Assembly: GCA_026707945.1 (NCBI GenBank)
Contig: JAPOVV010000045.1
Span: 1 to 64,000 of the forward strand
Source: Gammaproteobacteria bacterium
Lineage (GTDB): Bacteria > Pseudomonadota > Gammaproteobacteria > Pseudomonadales > Azotimanducaceae
DNA: 64,000 nt
Reading direction: 5' to 3'
The notes beneath the pieces were generated by a model, which had not been told where the DNA came from, ran no database searches, and worked only from the letters and a program-made list of their open reading frames with translations. How positions within the stretch are numbered: position 1 is the stretch's first letter; each line of letters opens with the position of its first letter. This document shows, piece by piece, positions 1 through 8,375 of this stretch. Position numbers and translations under genes: made by a program.

Positions 1-1143
1 GGGCGAATGAAGGCGTTCGCTAGTGCAACGGAATTAGCGTCGAACGACATTCTCGCACCGAGCGTAAGTGACCCAATGACGGATTTCAGACTTGACCTGC
101 GTCTGATGTTCAAACGTACGAATGGTCCAGTACGCATTGAATTCGATCCGACCTTAACCTGGACGGGGGGCGACGCAGTTCAGGTGCTTAGCGCATCTTC
201 GCTACCTCTCGATCAATTGCCTGGCAACGACAGCAGGAGATATTTCAATTGGTCAGACGAGGTTTTTGGAGATGATGAACATCGTTTGGTCGCTCGGGTG
301 GATCGCCTTTCCATCGCATATCGTCAACCGAGCTGGTCGGTCCAGGTTGGACGTCAAGCGGTATCGTGGGGAAACGGGCTTGTTTTCCAGCCGCTTGACC
401 TGTTCAGCCCGTTCGCGCCGACCACGATTGATCGCGAGTTCAAACCGGGTGTCGACTCAGTGCTGTTCGAGACGCTCGTTGGAAATTCGAACGAGCTGCA
501 AATGCTCATGATTGGACGCAAACACGATGTTGCACTTGAGTCTCCGCACACGATGGCATTGAAGTGGCACACGGAGTTTAGTGGGTTCTCTTTGGACCTA
601 ATTTTTGCAGAGCACATCGGCGACGACTTTGCCGCGTTTTCGCTTTCGCTCCCGATTGCGGGTTCACTTTTGCGCTTAGAGACGTCAAGACTGTGTAGTG
701 AATCGACCTGCACGATGAGTGGCCTCGCGAATATGGACTATACGTTATCCGTCGGTCCGGCGCTGCTCTATTTATTTGGTGAGTTCTACCACAACGGTTT
801 TGGGTTGGATCAGGCTACGGACAGCGTACCGGATACCTTGAACGAACGATTTGCGCGCGGCGAGATCTTTACATTGATGAAGAACTACGGCAGCCTGGGG
901 CTAAACATTACGTGGCACCCTTTGTGGAGCCAGTCGTTTATCTACATAGAAAACCTCGAGGACAACAGCGGATTGATTCAAACGTCCGTGAACTACGAAC
1001 CGGGCGACGCTTCTCGTGTGCAGTTCGGCGTCTCAGCACCTTTTGGAGATAACAACACGGAATTTGGTACTAGAGAATTTGGTGATGACTTCACATCTGG
1101 GGGTGGCGCGACGTGGTTCTTGTCAATCGCCTATTACTTTTGA
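1..1143 (+). CDS. Outer-membrane beta-barrel channel protein, 5' end outside the window
   Basis: The reading frame is open from the first base, so the gene probably begins upstream; the first ATG in the window is at 7 and no signal peptide follows it. About 380 residues are present. The sequence alternates polar and hydrophobic residues in short strands with many aromatic residues, and it ends in WFLSIAYYF. A terminal phenylalanine preceded by alternating aromatics is the usual BAM-recognition signal of outer-membrane barrels. The stretch VGRQAVSWGNGLVF near residue 115 resembles porin or alginate-export-like barrels. The gamma-glutamyltransferase gene starts 19 bases downstream on the same strand, so the two may be co-transcribed. 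The transported substrate is not readable. Confidence 0.6.
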   Translation, partial: GRMKAFASATELASNDILAPSVSDPMTDFRLDLRLMFKRTNGPVRIEFDPTLTWTGGDAVQVLSASSLPLDQLPGNDSRRYFNWSDEVFGDDEHRLVARVDRLSIAYRQPSWSVQVGRQAVSWGNGLVFQPLDLFSPFAPTTIDREFKPGVDSVLFETLVGNSNELQMLMIGRKHDVALESPHTMALKWHTEFSGFSLDLIFAEHIGDDFAAFSLSLPIAGSLLRLETSRLCSESTCTMSGLANMDYTLSVGPALLYLFGEFYHNGFGLDQATDSVPDTLNERFARGEIFTLMKNYGSLGLNITWHPLWSQSFIYIENLEDNSGLIQTSVNYEPGDASRVQFGVSAPFGDNNTEFGTREFGDDFTSGGGATWFLSIAYYF

Positions 1144-1162
1144 ATAAACGGAGAACTGATTA

Positions 1163-2920
1163 GTGATTCGCTTGCAGAACCGTACGATCGGCTTTTTAGC
1201 GAGATCTATTTTCGAAGTTACGCATTCTCGGACTACAGGTCGACGATTTATTTCGTTAGTCCTCGCATTCGGCGTTATTACAACAATGTTCACTCTCGGC
1301 AATACCGTTGTAGTCGAGAACGCTGCGGTCGCTTCTCGTTCGATGTTGGCTAGCGAAGCAGGCGTCGCAGCCATGCGGGCAGGAGGTAATGCCGTAGACG
1401 CGGCAGTTACAACTGCGTTTGTTCTTGCCGTCACGTATCCATCTGCGGGGAACTTGGGTGGCGGTGGATTCGCGGTTATTCGAACACCTGAGGGTGATGT
1501 TTTCACCAACGACCATCGCGAACGCGCACCAAACAACGCGACGGAGGATATGTTCCTCGATGAAGCTGGGGAATATGTCGCTGAACGTGCACTCCGCTCT
1601 CACCTTTCGTCGGGCGTTCCCGGCTCCGTGGCGGGTCTGCTCGCGTTACACGAAAGATTCGGTGTACTCCCACGAGAAGCGGTCATCGCTCGAGCCATAG
1701 AACTTGCGAGAGACGGCTTCGAGTTGCCCGCAGACATTGCGCGCCAGTTTGTGTCGCATCACGAACGCTTTAAGCATATAGATTCGACACGACGGGTCTT
1801 CTACAAGGCGGATGGCTCGTTCTACCAAGCGGGGGAACTTTTTAAACAGCCGGATCTTGCGGCGACGCTCTCTCGAGTTAGCGAAAAGGGTAGAGATGGG
1901 TTCTATACAGGTGAGACGGCGGAACTCATCGTTGCAGAAATGGCGCGTGGCGGCGGATTGATTTCGAAAAAGGATCTTGCGGATTACGAGCCCGCGTGGC
2001 GAGAGCCGATCCACGGTCGTTATCGTGGTTTTGATGTTCATTCGATGCCACCACCATCGTCGGGTGGTGTATTGATCGTACATTTGCTCAACATGCTAGA
2101 ACCGTTCGATCTGAGCGAACTAGGGTTTCACACGGCACCATCAATGCATCTGATGATTGAATCGGAACGACGCGCCTATGCTGACCGAGCGGTTCATTTG
2201 GGTGATCCCGACTTCTATCCTGTACCGCTTGATACGTTGCTTTCGAAGCGCTATGCGTTGCGTCGCATCGAAGATATTGGTGCAAGGGCGACGACGTCAG
2301 ATGACGTTGAAGCCGGAGCAGTGCCACGAGAGCCGTTCGAGACGACGCATTTCTCAGTGATTGATGCTGATGGTATGGCGGTAGCGTTTACGACGACGAT
2401 CAACGGTGGGTACGGTAGCGGAATCGTCGTGGAAGGTGCTGGATTCTTACTCAACAACGAGATGGATGATTTCAGCGCAAAGCCCGGCACACCGAATATG
2501 TTTGGTCTAATCGGTGGCGAAGCCAATGCGATCGAACCTGGCAAACGCATGCTAAGTTCGATGACACCGACGATCGTTTCGAAGGGCAACGATTTCATCT
2601 TGATCACCGGAAGTCCGGGTGGTTCTACCATCATCACAACTACACTGCAAGTTATTGTCAACGTGATCGATCATGGATTCGATATGGAAGATGCGGTCAA
2701 CGCGCCACGCTTTCATCACCAGTGGCGGCCGAACAGCGTGCGATTCGAAGCAGGGATCAAACAAAAAGTGATCGATGAGCTAGACGCAATGGGTCACGTT
2801 AATCTCTACCGACTTCCAGAACAAGCCGTTATTGGCGATGCCAATTCAATATTGAAATATCGAGGCTCGATAACGGCTACAAGCGATGGACGCAACAACG
2901 GCGGAGCGGTTGGATTCTAG
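1163..2920 (+). CDS. ggt: Gamma-glutamyltransferase (gamma-glutamyltranspeptidase)
   Basis: This 585-residue protein is a full-length gamma-glutamyltransferase of the Ntn-hydrolase fold, which hydrolyses glutathione and other gamma-glutamyl compounds, usually in the periplasm. A hydrophobic export segment lies at about residues 29-50. Family motifs follow: NLGGGGFAVI near 97, the substrate-arginine region TNDHRERAP near 115, and the self-cleavage site ETTHFSVID, where Thr394 should become the N-terminal nucleophile of the small subunit. NEMDDFS and KRMLSSMTPT then match the glycine-rich substrate pocket. The start is GTG with a CGGAGA Shine-Dalgarno sequence 8-13 bases upstream. The 3' end runs into the upstream part of the next reading frame. 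Self-processing is expected from the family but not shown here. Confidence 0.95.
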   Translation: MIRLQNRTIGFLARSIFEVTHSRTTGRRFISLVLAFGVITTMFTLGNTVVVENAAVASRSMLASEAGVAAMRAGGNAVDAAVTTAFVLAVTYPSAGNLGGGGFAVIRTPEGDVFTNDHRERAPNNATEDMFLDEAGEYVAERALRSHLSSGVPGSVAGLLALHERFGVLPREAVIARAIELARDGFELPADIARQFVSHHERFKHIDSTRRVFYKADGSFYQAGELFKQPDLAATLSRVSEKGRDGFYTGETAELIVAEMARGGGLISKKDLADYEPAWREPIHGRYRGFDVHSMPPPSSGGVLIVHLLNMLEPFDLSELGFHTAPSMHLMIESERRAYADRAVHLGDPDFYPVPLDTLLSKRYALRRIEDIGARATTSDDVEAGAVPREPFETTHFSVIDADGMAVAFTTTINGGYGSGIVVEGAGFLLNNEMDDFSAKPGTPNMFGLIGGEANAIEPGKRMLSSMTPTIVSKGNDFILITGSPGGSTIITTTLQVIVNVIDHGFDMEDAVNAPRFHHQWRPNSVRFEAGIKQKVIDELDAMGHVNLYRLPEQAVIGDANSILKYRGSITATSDGRNNGGAVGF

Positions 2921-2963
2921 ACAGTATGCTTTTGTCGACGTCGGTGCAGCGGGAACGATTGCA

Positions 2964-4646
2964 ATGAGAAATCTAGTGCGAGCGTGCGTGTGGTTTATGT
3001 CTACCGTTTCGGTCTATCCTGCGCTTGCCGCGACACTCATCCAAGGTCAGATCGTTGACGAGAAGCAAGCGCCGCTCCACGGCGTGTTGGTCCGTGTCAC
3101 GGACCATCGAACTGGAATATCCGAGTCGATCTATTCGCGCGGCGATGGGTCGTTCGCGCTTGAAACGTCGATGCAGGGTGAAGTTGAGATTAGATCAAGG
3201 ACACCGTATTTCCGCGACAGCAAATTTAAAGTTTCTTTGAATGGCGAAGAGCCGAACCTCGTGGATATCACGATGTACAAGATGACTGACGCCCAGGAGA
3301 TCTCCGATAGTCTTCCGGCGGCTTATCACTTTGGCAATTTGCCATTTGAAGAGGGTGATGATTCATTCTTCACCAAATACCAATTTCAACGTGATTGCCT
3401 GACCTGTCATCAGATGGGAAATCCTCTGACGCGCGTGGCTCGGTCGCCGCGTGACTGGGTTGGCGTCATCATTCGTATGCATGCCATGCTTGGGAATTTT
3501 GACGCGGAGCTTCGGGACCGGCGATCGGAACTCCTATCAGAAGGATTCGATGGAGCGCCGCTAGCGGTGCGTCCCGAATTCCCGCTCTCGGAAGATTTGG
3601 AGCGAGCGAAGATCTACGAATATCGGATGGAACGTGGAGTAGTGCCTCATGACGCAATCTACAACCCGACCGATGGATTGCTCTATACAGTCGATCAAGC
3701 AGCTGACCATATGGCGATTACTGACATAGGTACCGGTCAGACGAAGTACGTGTCGCAATCGGGCGGTGGTATGGTTCATCACGTTTTCGGTTCTGTTGGC
3801 GGGGAATTGGCGGTATTCAACGGTCGCAACGGACCCCATTCGCTTGATATGGGTCCGGATGGCAAGTACTACGTCACGAATACGTCGACAAACAGTATCG
3901 GCGTATTTAGTCCCGAAACGCACGAATGGGAGCCTTCGTTTGTGATCGGGGGAGGAGCGATATATCCGCACACGATTCGCTTCGACTTGAGCGGTAGAGC
4001 TTGGTTTACGCTCGCAGGCTCTGAATCTCTTGGCAACTTAGATCCAGAGACGGGGAAGACCGGCGTGATTCGACTACCGCGTGTGCGCCCGGACGGCATG
4101 TCTGGAGGTACGACACCGTACGGTATCGACACTGATCCGATTACAGGGATGGTTTGGTACACACGCTTGTTTGGCGATCGCATTGGCAAGATTGATCCCG
4201 GAACGGACGAAGTTACTGAATTTGAATCGCCGATTCGAGGACCTCGGCGAATGCGCTTTGATGCATCGGGTACGTTGTGGGTCACCGGGTATTCTGAAGG
4301 CATGTTGGCAAAGATCGATCCTGCCACCTTTGAATCAACTGTGTATCCGATGCCGGAGTTCGCTGCCGGCTACCGCCCGGCACCTTACGCCTTAGGCGTT
4401 CATCCTCAAACCCAGGACATCTGGGTGAATGAAAACATGACCGATCGAATGTACCGCTTCATTCCTGATGAGGAACGTTGGGTGGTCTATCCGATTCCAT
4501 TGTCAGGAACATACACGAGAGACATGACATTCACTGATGACGGGAAGGCGTGCACGTCAAATAACCCCGTACCGCCCGCGGCACTTGAGGGTGGAGTTCT
4601 TCAGATAATTTGCATCGATGCGAACGCCTATCAACTCGGTTCTTGA
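2964..4646 (+). CDS. Secreted beta-propeller protein (virginiamycin-B-lyase-like) with regulatory-like beta-sandwich and one haem c motif
   Basis: The ATG at 2964 is chosen because it opens directly onto a signal peptide (RNLVRACVWF... ending YPALAA); a longer frame from 2886 would overlap ggt. Residues about 25-110 look like a carboxypeptidase-regulatory-like beta-sandwich (GQIVDEKQAPLHGVLVRV). A single CxxCH motif, CLTCH, lies at residues 145-149 and would bind one covalent haem. From about residue 200 to the end, repeated blades of the type PDGKYYVTNTSTNSIGVF and DPITGMVWYTRLFGDRIGKI match the Vgb/streptogramin-lyase-like propeller. A substrate or true lyase activity cannot be inferred, since this fold often serves binding or oxidation roles. 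The stop codon overlaps the next start (TGATG), so the following oxygenase is translationally coupled to it. Confidence 0.75.
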   Translation: MRNLVRACVWFMSTVSVYPALAATLIQGQIVDEKQAPLHGVLVRVTDHRTGISESIYSRGDGSFALETSMQGEVEIRSRTPYFRDSKFKVSLNGEEPNLVDITMYKMTDAQEISDSLPAAYHFGNLPFEEGDDSFFTKYQFQRDCLTCHQMGNPLTRVARSPRDWVGVIIRMHAMLGNFDAELRDRRSELLSEGFDGAPLAVRPEFPLSEDLERAKIYEYRMERGVVPHDAIYNPTDGLLYTVDQAADHMAITDIGTGQTKYVSQSGGGMVHHVFGSVGGELAVFNGRNGPHSLDMGPDGKYYVTNTSTNSIGVFSPETHEWEPSFVIGGGAIYPHTIRFDLSGRAWFTLAGSESLGNLDPETGKTGVIRLPRVRPDGMSGGTTPYGIDTDPITGMVWYTRLFGDRIGKIDPGTDEVTEFESPIRGPRRMRFDASGTLWVTGYSEGMLAKIDPATFESTVYPMPEFAAGYRPAPYALGVHPQTQDIWVNENMTDRMYRFIPDEERWVVYPIPLSGTYTRDMTFTDDGKACTSNNPVPPAALEGGVLQIICIDANAYQLGS

Positions 4647-5521
4647 TGTCCAAAGTAATACTGAACGAGCCGGTCTCCAGTAGCCAACAGGCAGTCGACG
4701 AAAGCCAGCTCAGAGCGTTTGACGAACGAGGCGTCATCAAAGTAAAAAGTGCATTCGATGCCAAGATGGCATCTGATATCGAATGCGAACTCTGGCGTCG
4801 CTTTCAAAAGTGGGGTATAGAGCCTGCAGTTCCTGAATCTTGGGAATCACTGGACGAAGCCACGATTCGAAAAGTGATGAAAGGCACGCGTCGAGTCCGG
4901 GGTCTTGAGTCGATCTACAACGCTCGCTCAGATGCGATAGCTAGCGCTCTCGCGCGCGAGACAGACCTTGAAAAGCAAAAAGCGCTTCTGCTGCTCACTT
5001 TTTCCGGACGGCACGACTATATTCCGGACCAAGCTGTACCTAGTTCGATCTGGCATTCCGACACGCCCAATGTACCCGGTGAAGGGTTAACAGGTGTAAT
5101 CGTGCTAGGTTTCATCAATCATGTGCGTCCACGCGGTGGCGGCACGATGGTGATCACGGGTTCACATCGTTTATTCGAGACGTCTACTTCGGCCATTACG
5201 TCAAAGATGGCGAAACGGAGACTGAAGAAATATCCCTACTTTCGCGAACTACTGTCTTCGAAATCGACCAATCGAGAACGATTCTTTAACGAGCCGGGGT
5301 ACGTAAACGACATTGAACTAAAGGTCGTAGAACTGACGGGCGAACCCGGTGATGTTTACTTCGTCAATGGGAGTGTTTTACACACGATAGCGCGAAACTA
5401 TCAACCAGATCCGCGCATGATGGTAAGAGGGTTTTACGGCACGTCAAAACTCTCAACGCACTACAAGGAACTATTTACTGCTAGAGCAGCGAAGAAACAG
5501 GCTGCTGCGTCTGTCTCATAA
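4646..5521 (+). CDS. Phytanoyl-CoA dioxygenase (PhyH) family 2-oxoglutarate/Fe(II) oxygenase
   Basis: A 291-residue protein of the PhyH family, non-haem iron enzymes that couple 2-oxoglutarate decarboxylation to substrate hydroxylation. The iron triad is visible: His137 and Asp139 in WHSDTPN, and His246 in NGSVLHT. An arginine in MMVRGFYG is placed to bind 2-oxoglutarate. The glycine-rich turn RPRGGGTMVITGSHRLF is typical of the family. The ATG at 4646 is preferred over an in-frame ATG at 4610 because it overlaps the stop of the preceding propeller gene (TGATG). No export signal is seen, so this enzyme is probably cytoplasmic while its coupled neighbour is exported. The substrate is unknown. 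Confidence 0.8.
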   Translation: MSKVILNEPVSSSQQAVDESQLRAFDERGVIKVKSAFDAKMASDIECELWRRFQKWGIEPAVPESWESLDEATIRKVMKGTRRVRGLESIYNARSDAIASALARETDLEKQKALLLLTFSGRHDYIPDQAVPSSIWHSDTPNVPGEGLTGVIVLGFINHVRPRGGGTMVITGSHRLFETSTSAITSKMAKRRLKKYPYFRELLSSKSTNRERFFNEPGYVNDIELKVVELTGEPGDVYFVNGSVLHTIARNYQPDPRMMVRGFYGTSKLSTHYKELFTARAAKKQAAASVS

Positions 5522-5547
5522 GTCTGCGGCGATGCGAGAATCAAATA

Positions 5548-5561
5548 GGTGTGATCACACC
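5548..5561. promoter_or_regulatory. 14-bp perfect palindrome, possible operator
   Basis: GGTGTGATCACACC is a perfect dyad without a loop, lying in the 170-bp gap between two convergent genes. It has no T-run after it, so it is a poor intrinsic terminator, and its form is that of a dimeric regulator site. Its position downstream of both genes argues against a simple operator role. Confidence 0.25.
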
Positions 5562-5692
5562 CCTACTCGATACGATAACAAATTTGGGTACCGTCGCTAG
5601 TTTGTGTGGTGGGCACAGTACAAATGGTTCTAGCTATTCAATGAATCTCGAGCGCGCCTTCGACTGGAGCCACAGGCTACGAAGACCGTAAC

Positions 5693-6724
5693 TCACGTTT
5701 CAGCGACGAGCGTTGGAAAACGGTGTTGAAGGAGCTCCGGCATGATAGGTTCGATTAATTGTCGAGTCTTATTCCATGCAGCGGCAATGATCAGCAAAAT
5801 CACTCCCATGCTAAGTCCGGCGACCGCCATATCCGCAACCGTAAATAGTGCAGCCAACACCCAGACCATTGCACCGATTAACAGTGCTCGGCGGTTGATC
5901 ACCAAGGCGAATACCAGCAGGAGAACAAAGAGTAATACTCCCAGAATTACTTCACTCGTGGCGCTCCACGCTAGATCTTCAGCCCACCAATAGAGTGGCT
6001 GCACAATAAAGGGAGCAGCAACGATGTGGGTCCAAAACGCGACATCCGTCGCTACTGATTGTCGTTTTGGGTCTTTTACATCCCACCAGATCGCGTAGGC
6101 TTCGACTAGACACCCGAGAATGAATGAAGTAGCTAATGCTGGAAACGCGCGTAGCGTCTGCATTTGAGCCCATAGATCGACAAAAGGCAAAGGATCCAGT
6201 TCGTCAAAATAATGTTCGTCGATTAACTGTGACATCAACTGAGTCGCAATGACGGTAACAAGTATTGCTAGCAGAATTGCTAAAACCCCTAGAGCGTGCG
6301 CCAGCGGAATTCGTGCAAAGCGCCAGAAACCAAACGATAGGATAGCTGAAATGGTCAGAGGCACAACGACAGGTAGCATGATAGGTAAGGTAGTCACGTT
6401 TCCCCCGAGATCGGAAGGAGGGGGTGGAACATCGGGTATCGAACCAGCATAGAAAAACTGGAATCCCAAAGTCAATCCTGAAATTGCAACGGCAGTCGAA
6501 ATAACGATACCTGTAAACCTCATTCTTTGATGGCGTACAAAGTACCAAGCCAAACCGAACGCGGAGCCTAGTACAAGAATTTGGTCCAGGTATTTCCCTG
6601 TGATGAGTGTCGTTAAGGAAACGAAGGTGATGATGCAGGCAATGCCTACGAAAATATCGTTATAACCGCTGACGAGGCGAAGGTGTTCCTGTTCAAATGA
6701 AACGTTCTTTGTTGTTTCAGTCAA
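5693..6724 (-). CDS. Polytopic membrane protein of unknown function
   Basis: A protein of about 343 residues dominated by hydrophobic segments; eight to ten transmembrane helices are likely (for example FVGIACIITFVSLTTLI, ALGVLAILLAILVTVIA, VILGVLLFVLLLVFALVI). The start is taken as the TTG at 6724, which has GAGG about nine bases upstream. The frame stays open to 6898, but the extra 58 residues are polar, have no ATG and look non-coding. A proline-rich loop (IPDVPPPPSD) follows the early helices and a DEHYFDELDP loop lies mid-protein. I do not recognise the family. It stands alone, convergent with the PhyH gene and divergent from the next orphan membrane gene. Confidence 0.55.
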   Translation of the reverse strand: MTETTKNVSFEQEHLRLVSGYNDIFVGIACIITFVSLTTLITGKYLDQILVLGSAFGLAWYFVRHQRMRFTGIVISTAVAISGLTLGFQFFYAGSIPDVPPPPSDLGGNVTTLPIMLPVVVPLTISAILSFGFWRFARIPLAHALGVLAILLAILVTVIATQLMSQLIDEHYFDELDPLPFVDLWAQMQTLRAFPALATSFILGCLVEAYAIWWDVKDPKRQSVATDVAFWTHIVAAPFIVQPLYWWAEDLAWSATSEVILGVLLFVLLLVFALVINRRALLIGAMVWVLAALFTVADMAVAGLSMGVILLIIAAAWNKTRQLIEPIMPELLQHRFPTLVAET

Positions 6725-7197
6725 AGTACGTCGCCTCGATTCATGTAAATGATTGGGGTTCGATAAGTTTAGGCTTGAATGGACCCTCCTCGTTTTCGAT
6801 TGGAGAAAATCGTATATCGGATCGTTAGAAACAAGATGAAACACCTGACGATCCAGAGGAATACGTCCTACTAAGTCCCATAGGCGGCGAAGTTCCAAAT
6901 CCTCGTGAAATCACCATCGAAACTGGCGTCACACGATTACCACCTACGCGAGAACCAGGTGGAACTTCGGAACGCGCAGTCCCTTCAAATCCTTACACAA
7001 TAAAGCGTCGGGAATCACCAAAATCGGACTGATTTAGGATATACGTAATCAGCTGGGTAATATCCTATCGATAAGACCTAGTGTTGCACTTGTGAGTCGA
7101 ATTCGAGTAATTCATGACAAAATGGATTGTCTAGTGACTATGAATTTGGGACGCTTACGATTAGCGAACTCTCAATTCGTTTAGCAGGGTTGAGTAA
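6725..7197. other. AT-rich intergenic region between two divergent orphan membrane genes
   Basis: This gap of about 470 bp holds no convincing gene. The frame of the left-hand gene continues through it as far as 6898 without a good start. The right part is AT-rich and presumably carries promoters for both flanking genes, but no strong -35/-10 pair stands out. AGGG just before 7198 is a weak ribosome-binding site for the right-hand gene. Confidence 0.4.
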
Positions 7198-7962
7198 ATG
7201 AACCAGACTAGTCGGCGAATACTTGCTGGCGTGCTTCTTGGGGTCGCGATGTATTTCGCCTTGGGTGTCGCGCTAACGCTCATTTCGTTAGGTGTTCTTA
7301 CCATAGTTTATGTTAGGTATACACCACATAATCGTTTCACGACAGCAAGAACCGCACGAGTTCGCTATTACGCACAGCTGAATCCAGTGAAACAGCTCTT
7401 GTCAGCTCTTAGAGATGCATGGTCTAGCGAAAACGCTCCTCGCTTCTACGACGTTCATCAAGAATTAACTAGCTCTTTACCAAAATACAGCCAACACGCA
7501 AATAGTGCATTGAGCATAGTCAAAAAATACATAGCTTGGCATCAGAAGCGATACGGCGGATCAAATTCGGGGAAAGAAGAGAGCAATGCAAAACCCAAAG
7601 GCGATACAGGTTTCGAAAAGAAGAATTACATATTAGATACTTTTATTGAGATGAAAGCAGAACTGTCTTACTCTACAGAGGTTGAACCAATAGACCCGAT
7701 CCCGTTGGAAGACGAAAGGTTCTTCGATAAAACGATATCAGAATGTAGCAAACTATTCGAGGAGTCCCTTTCTAATCACAATTTTGCGATGATTTACGAA
7801 CAACACAGAACGCGAACATCGTTGGAAAATATGACTGCTAGCTTACGCTCTGAGGTGGCCGCGGCAGACAGGAGAGCTGCAGCTGCTGAATCTGCTGCAA
7901 ATAAGGCGTCCCGACAAGCTAGGTCGGCTAAACGCAAAGCCGATCAAGGCAGAACTAACTAG
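7198..7962 (+). CDS. N-terminally membrane-anchored protein with C-terminal alanine-rich coiled coil, unknown function
   Basis: A 254-residue protein. Residues 8-41 form one long or two closely paired hydrophobic helices (ILAGVLLGVAMYFALGVALT onward). A predicted cytoplasmic helical region follows, with a low-complexity linker near residues 120-140 rich in Gly, Ser, Lys and Glu. The C-terminal 45 residues are Ala/Arg/Lys-rich heptad-like sequence (AAADRRAAAAESAANKASRQ) that would form a coiled coil with a basic tail. No enzymatic motif is visible and I do not recognise the family. The gene is more AT-rich than its neighbours and is flanked on both sides by long AT-rich gaps, which hints at acquired DNA. 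Confidence 0.55.
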   Translation: MNQTSRRILAGVLLGVAMYFALGVALTLISLGVLTIVYVRYTPHNRFTTARTARVRYYAQLNPVKQLLSALRDAWSSENAPRFYDVHQELTSSLPKYSQHANSALSIVKKYIAWHQKRYGGSNSGKEESNAKPKGDTGFEKKNYILDTFIEMKAELSYSTEVEPIDPIPLEDERFFDKTISECSKLFEESLSNHNFAMIYEQHRTRTSLENMTASLRSEVAAADRRAAAAESAANKASRQARSAKRKADQGRTN

Positions 7963-8375
7963 GAGTATCACGTGTTTCCTTATAGTTTTCCGGTCTCAAG
8001 GTCGAACAATTACGGTATTGTCGAGTGTGACGTGCAAGTTCTCGATTTCGGAGGCGATCGTTGATCGTATTTGATCGGTATCAAGTGTCGCTTATTTAGA
8101 CTAAATCTAGATATCGCGTGTTAGACTGGATTACGCTAAATTGCGTTCTGAGTATATTATGAATAGTATAAATATATTCTTAGACGTAAAAAGCTCTTTA
8201 CTTATCTAATTCCAAAAATCAATGGATTAGTTAAAGTTAAATCGAGGTGGGTGTATTCTTCGATATTCTGTCAACTAGTATTTGTAGTTCGTAAAATTCG
8301 CGCGCATCCTGTCCCGCATAAAGGTTGGTCCGGTGACGATGGCCGCAGAAATTTTCTTAATCCGAAAGGTAACGA
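7963..8375. other. AT-rich intergenic region upstream of acnA
   Basis: About 410 bp without a gene. The centre (about 8090-8230) is strongly AT-rich, with TATATTATGAATAGTATAAA-type sequence that would melt or bend easily. A candidate promoter for acnA is listed separately. No tRNA, riboswitch fold or terminator was recognised. Confidence 0.5.
8268..8297 (+). promoter_or_regulatory. Candidate sigma-70 promoter for acnA
   Basis: CTGTCA at 8268 (4 of 6 to the -35 consensus) is separated by 18 bases from TAAAAT at 8292 (5 of 6 to the -10). Transcription would begin near 8304, giving a leader of about 70 bases. Found by eye in AT-rich DNA, so chance is a real possibility. Confidence 0.3.
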
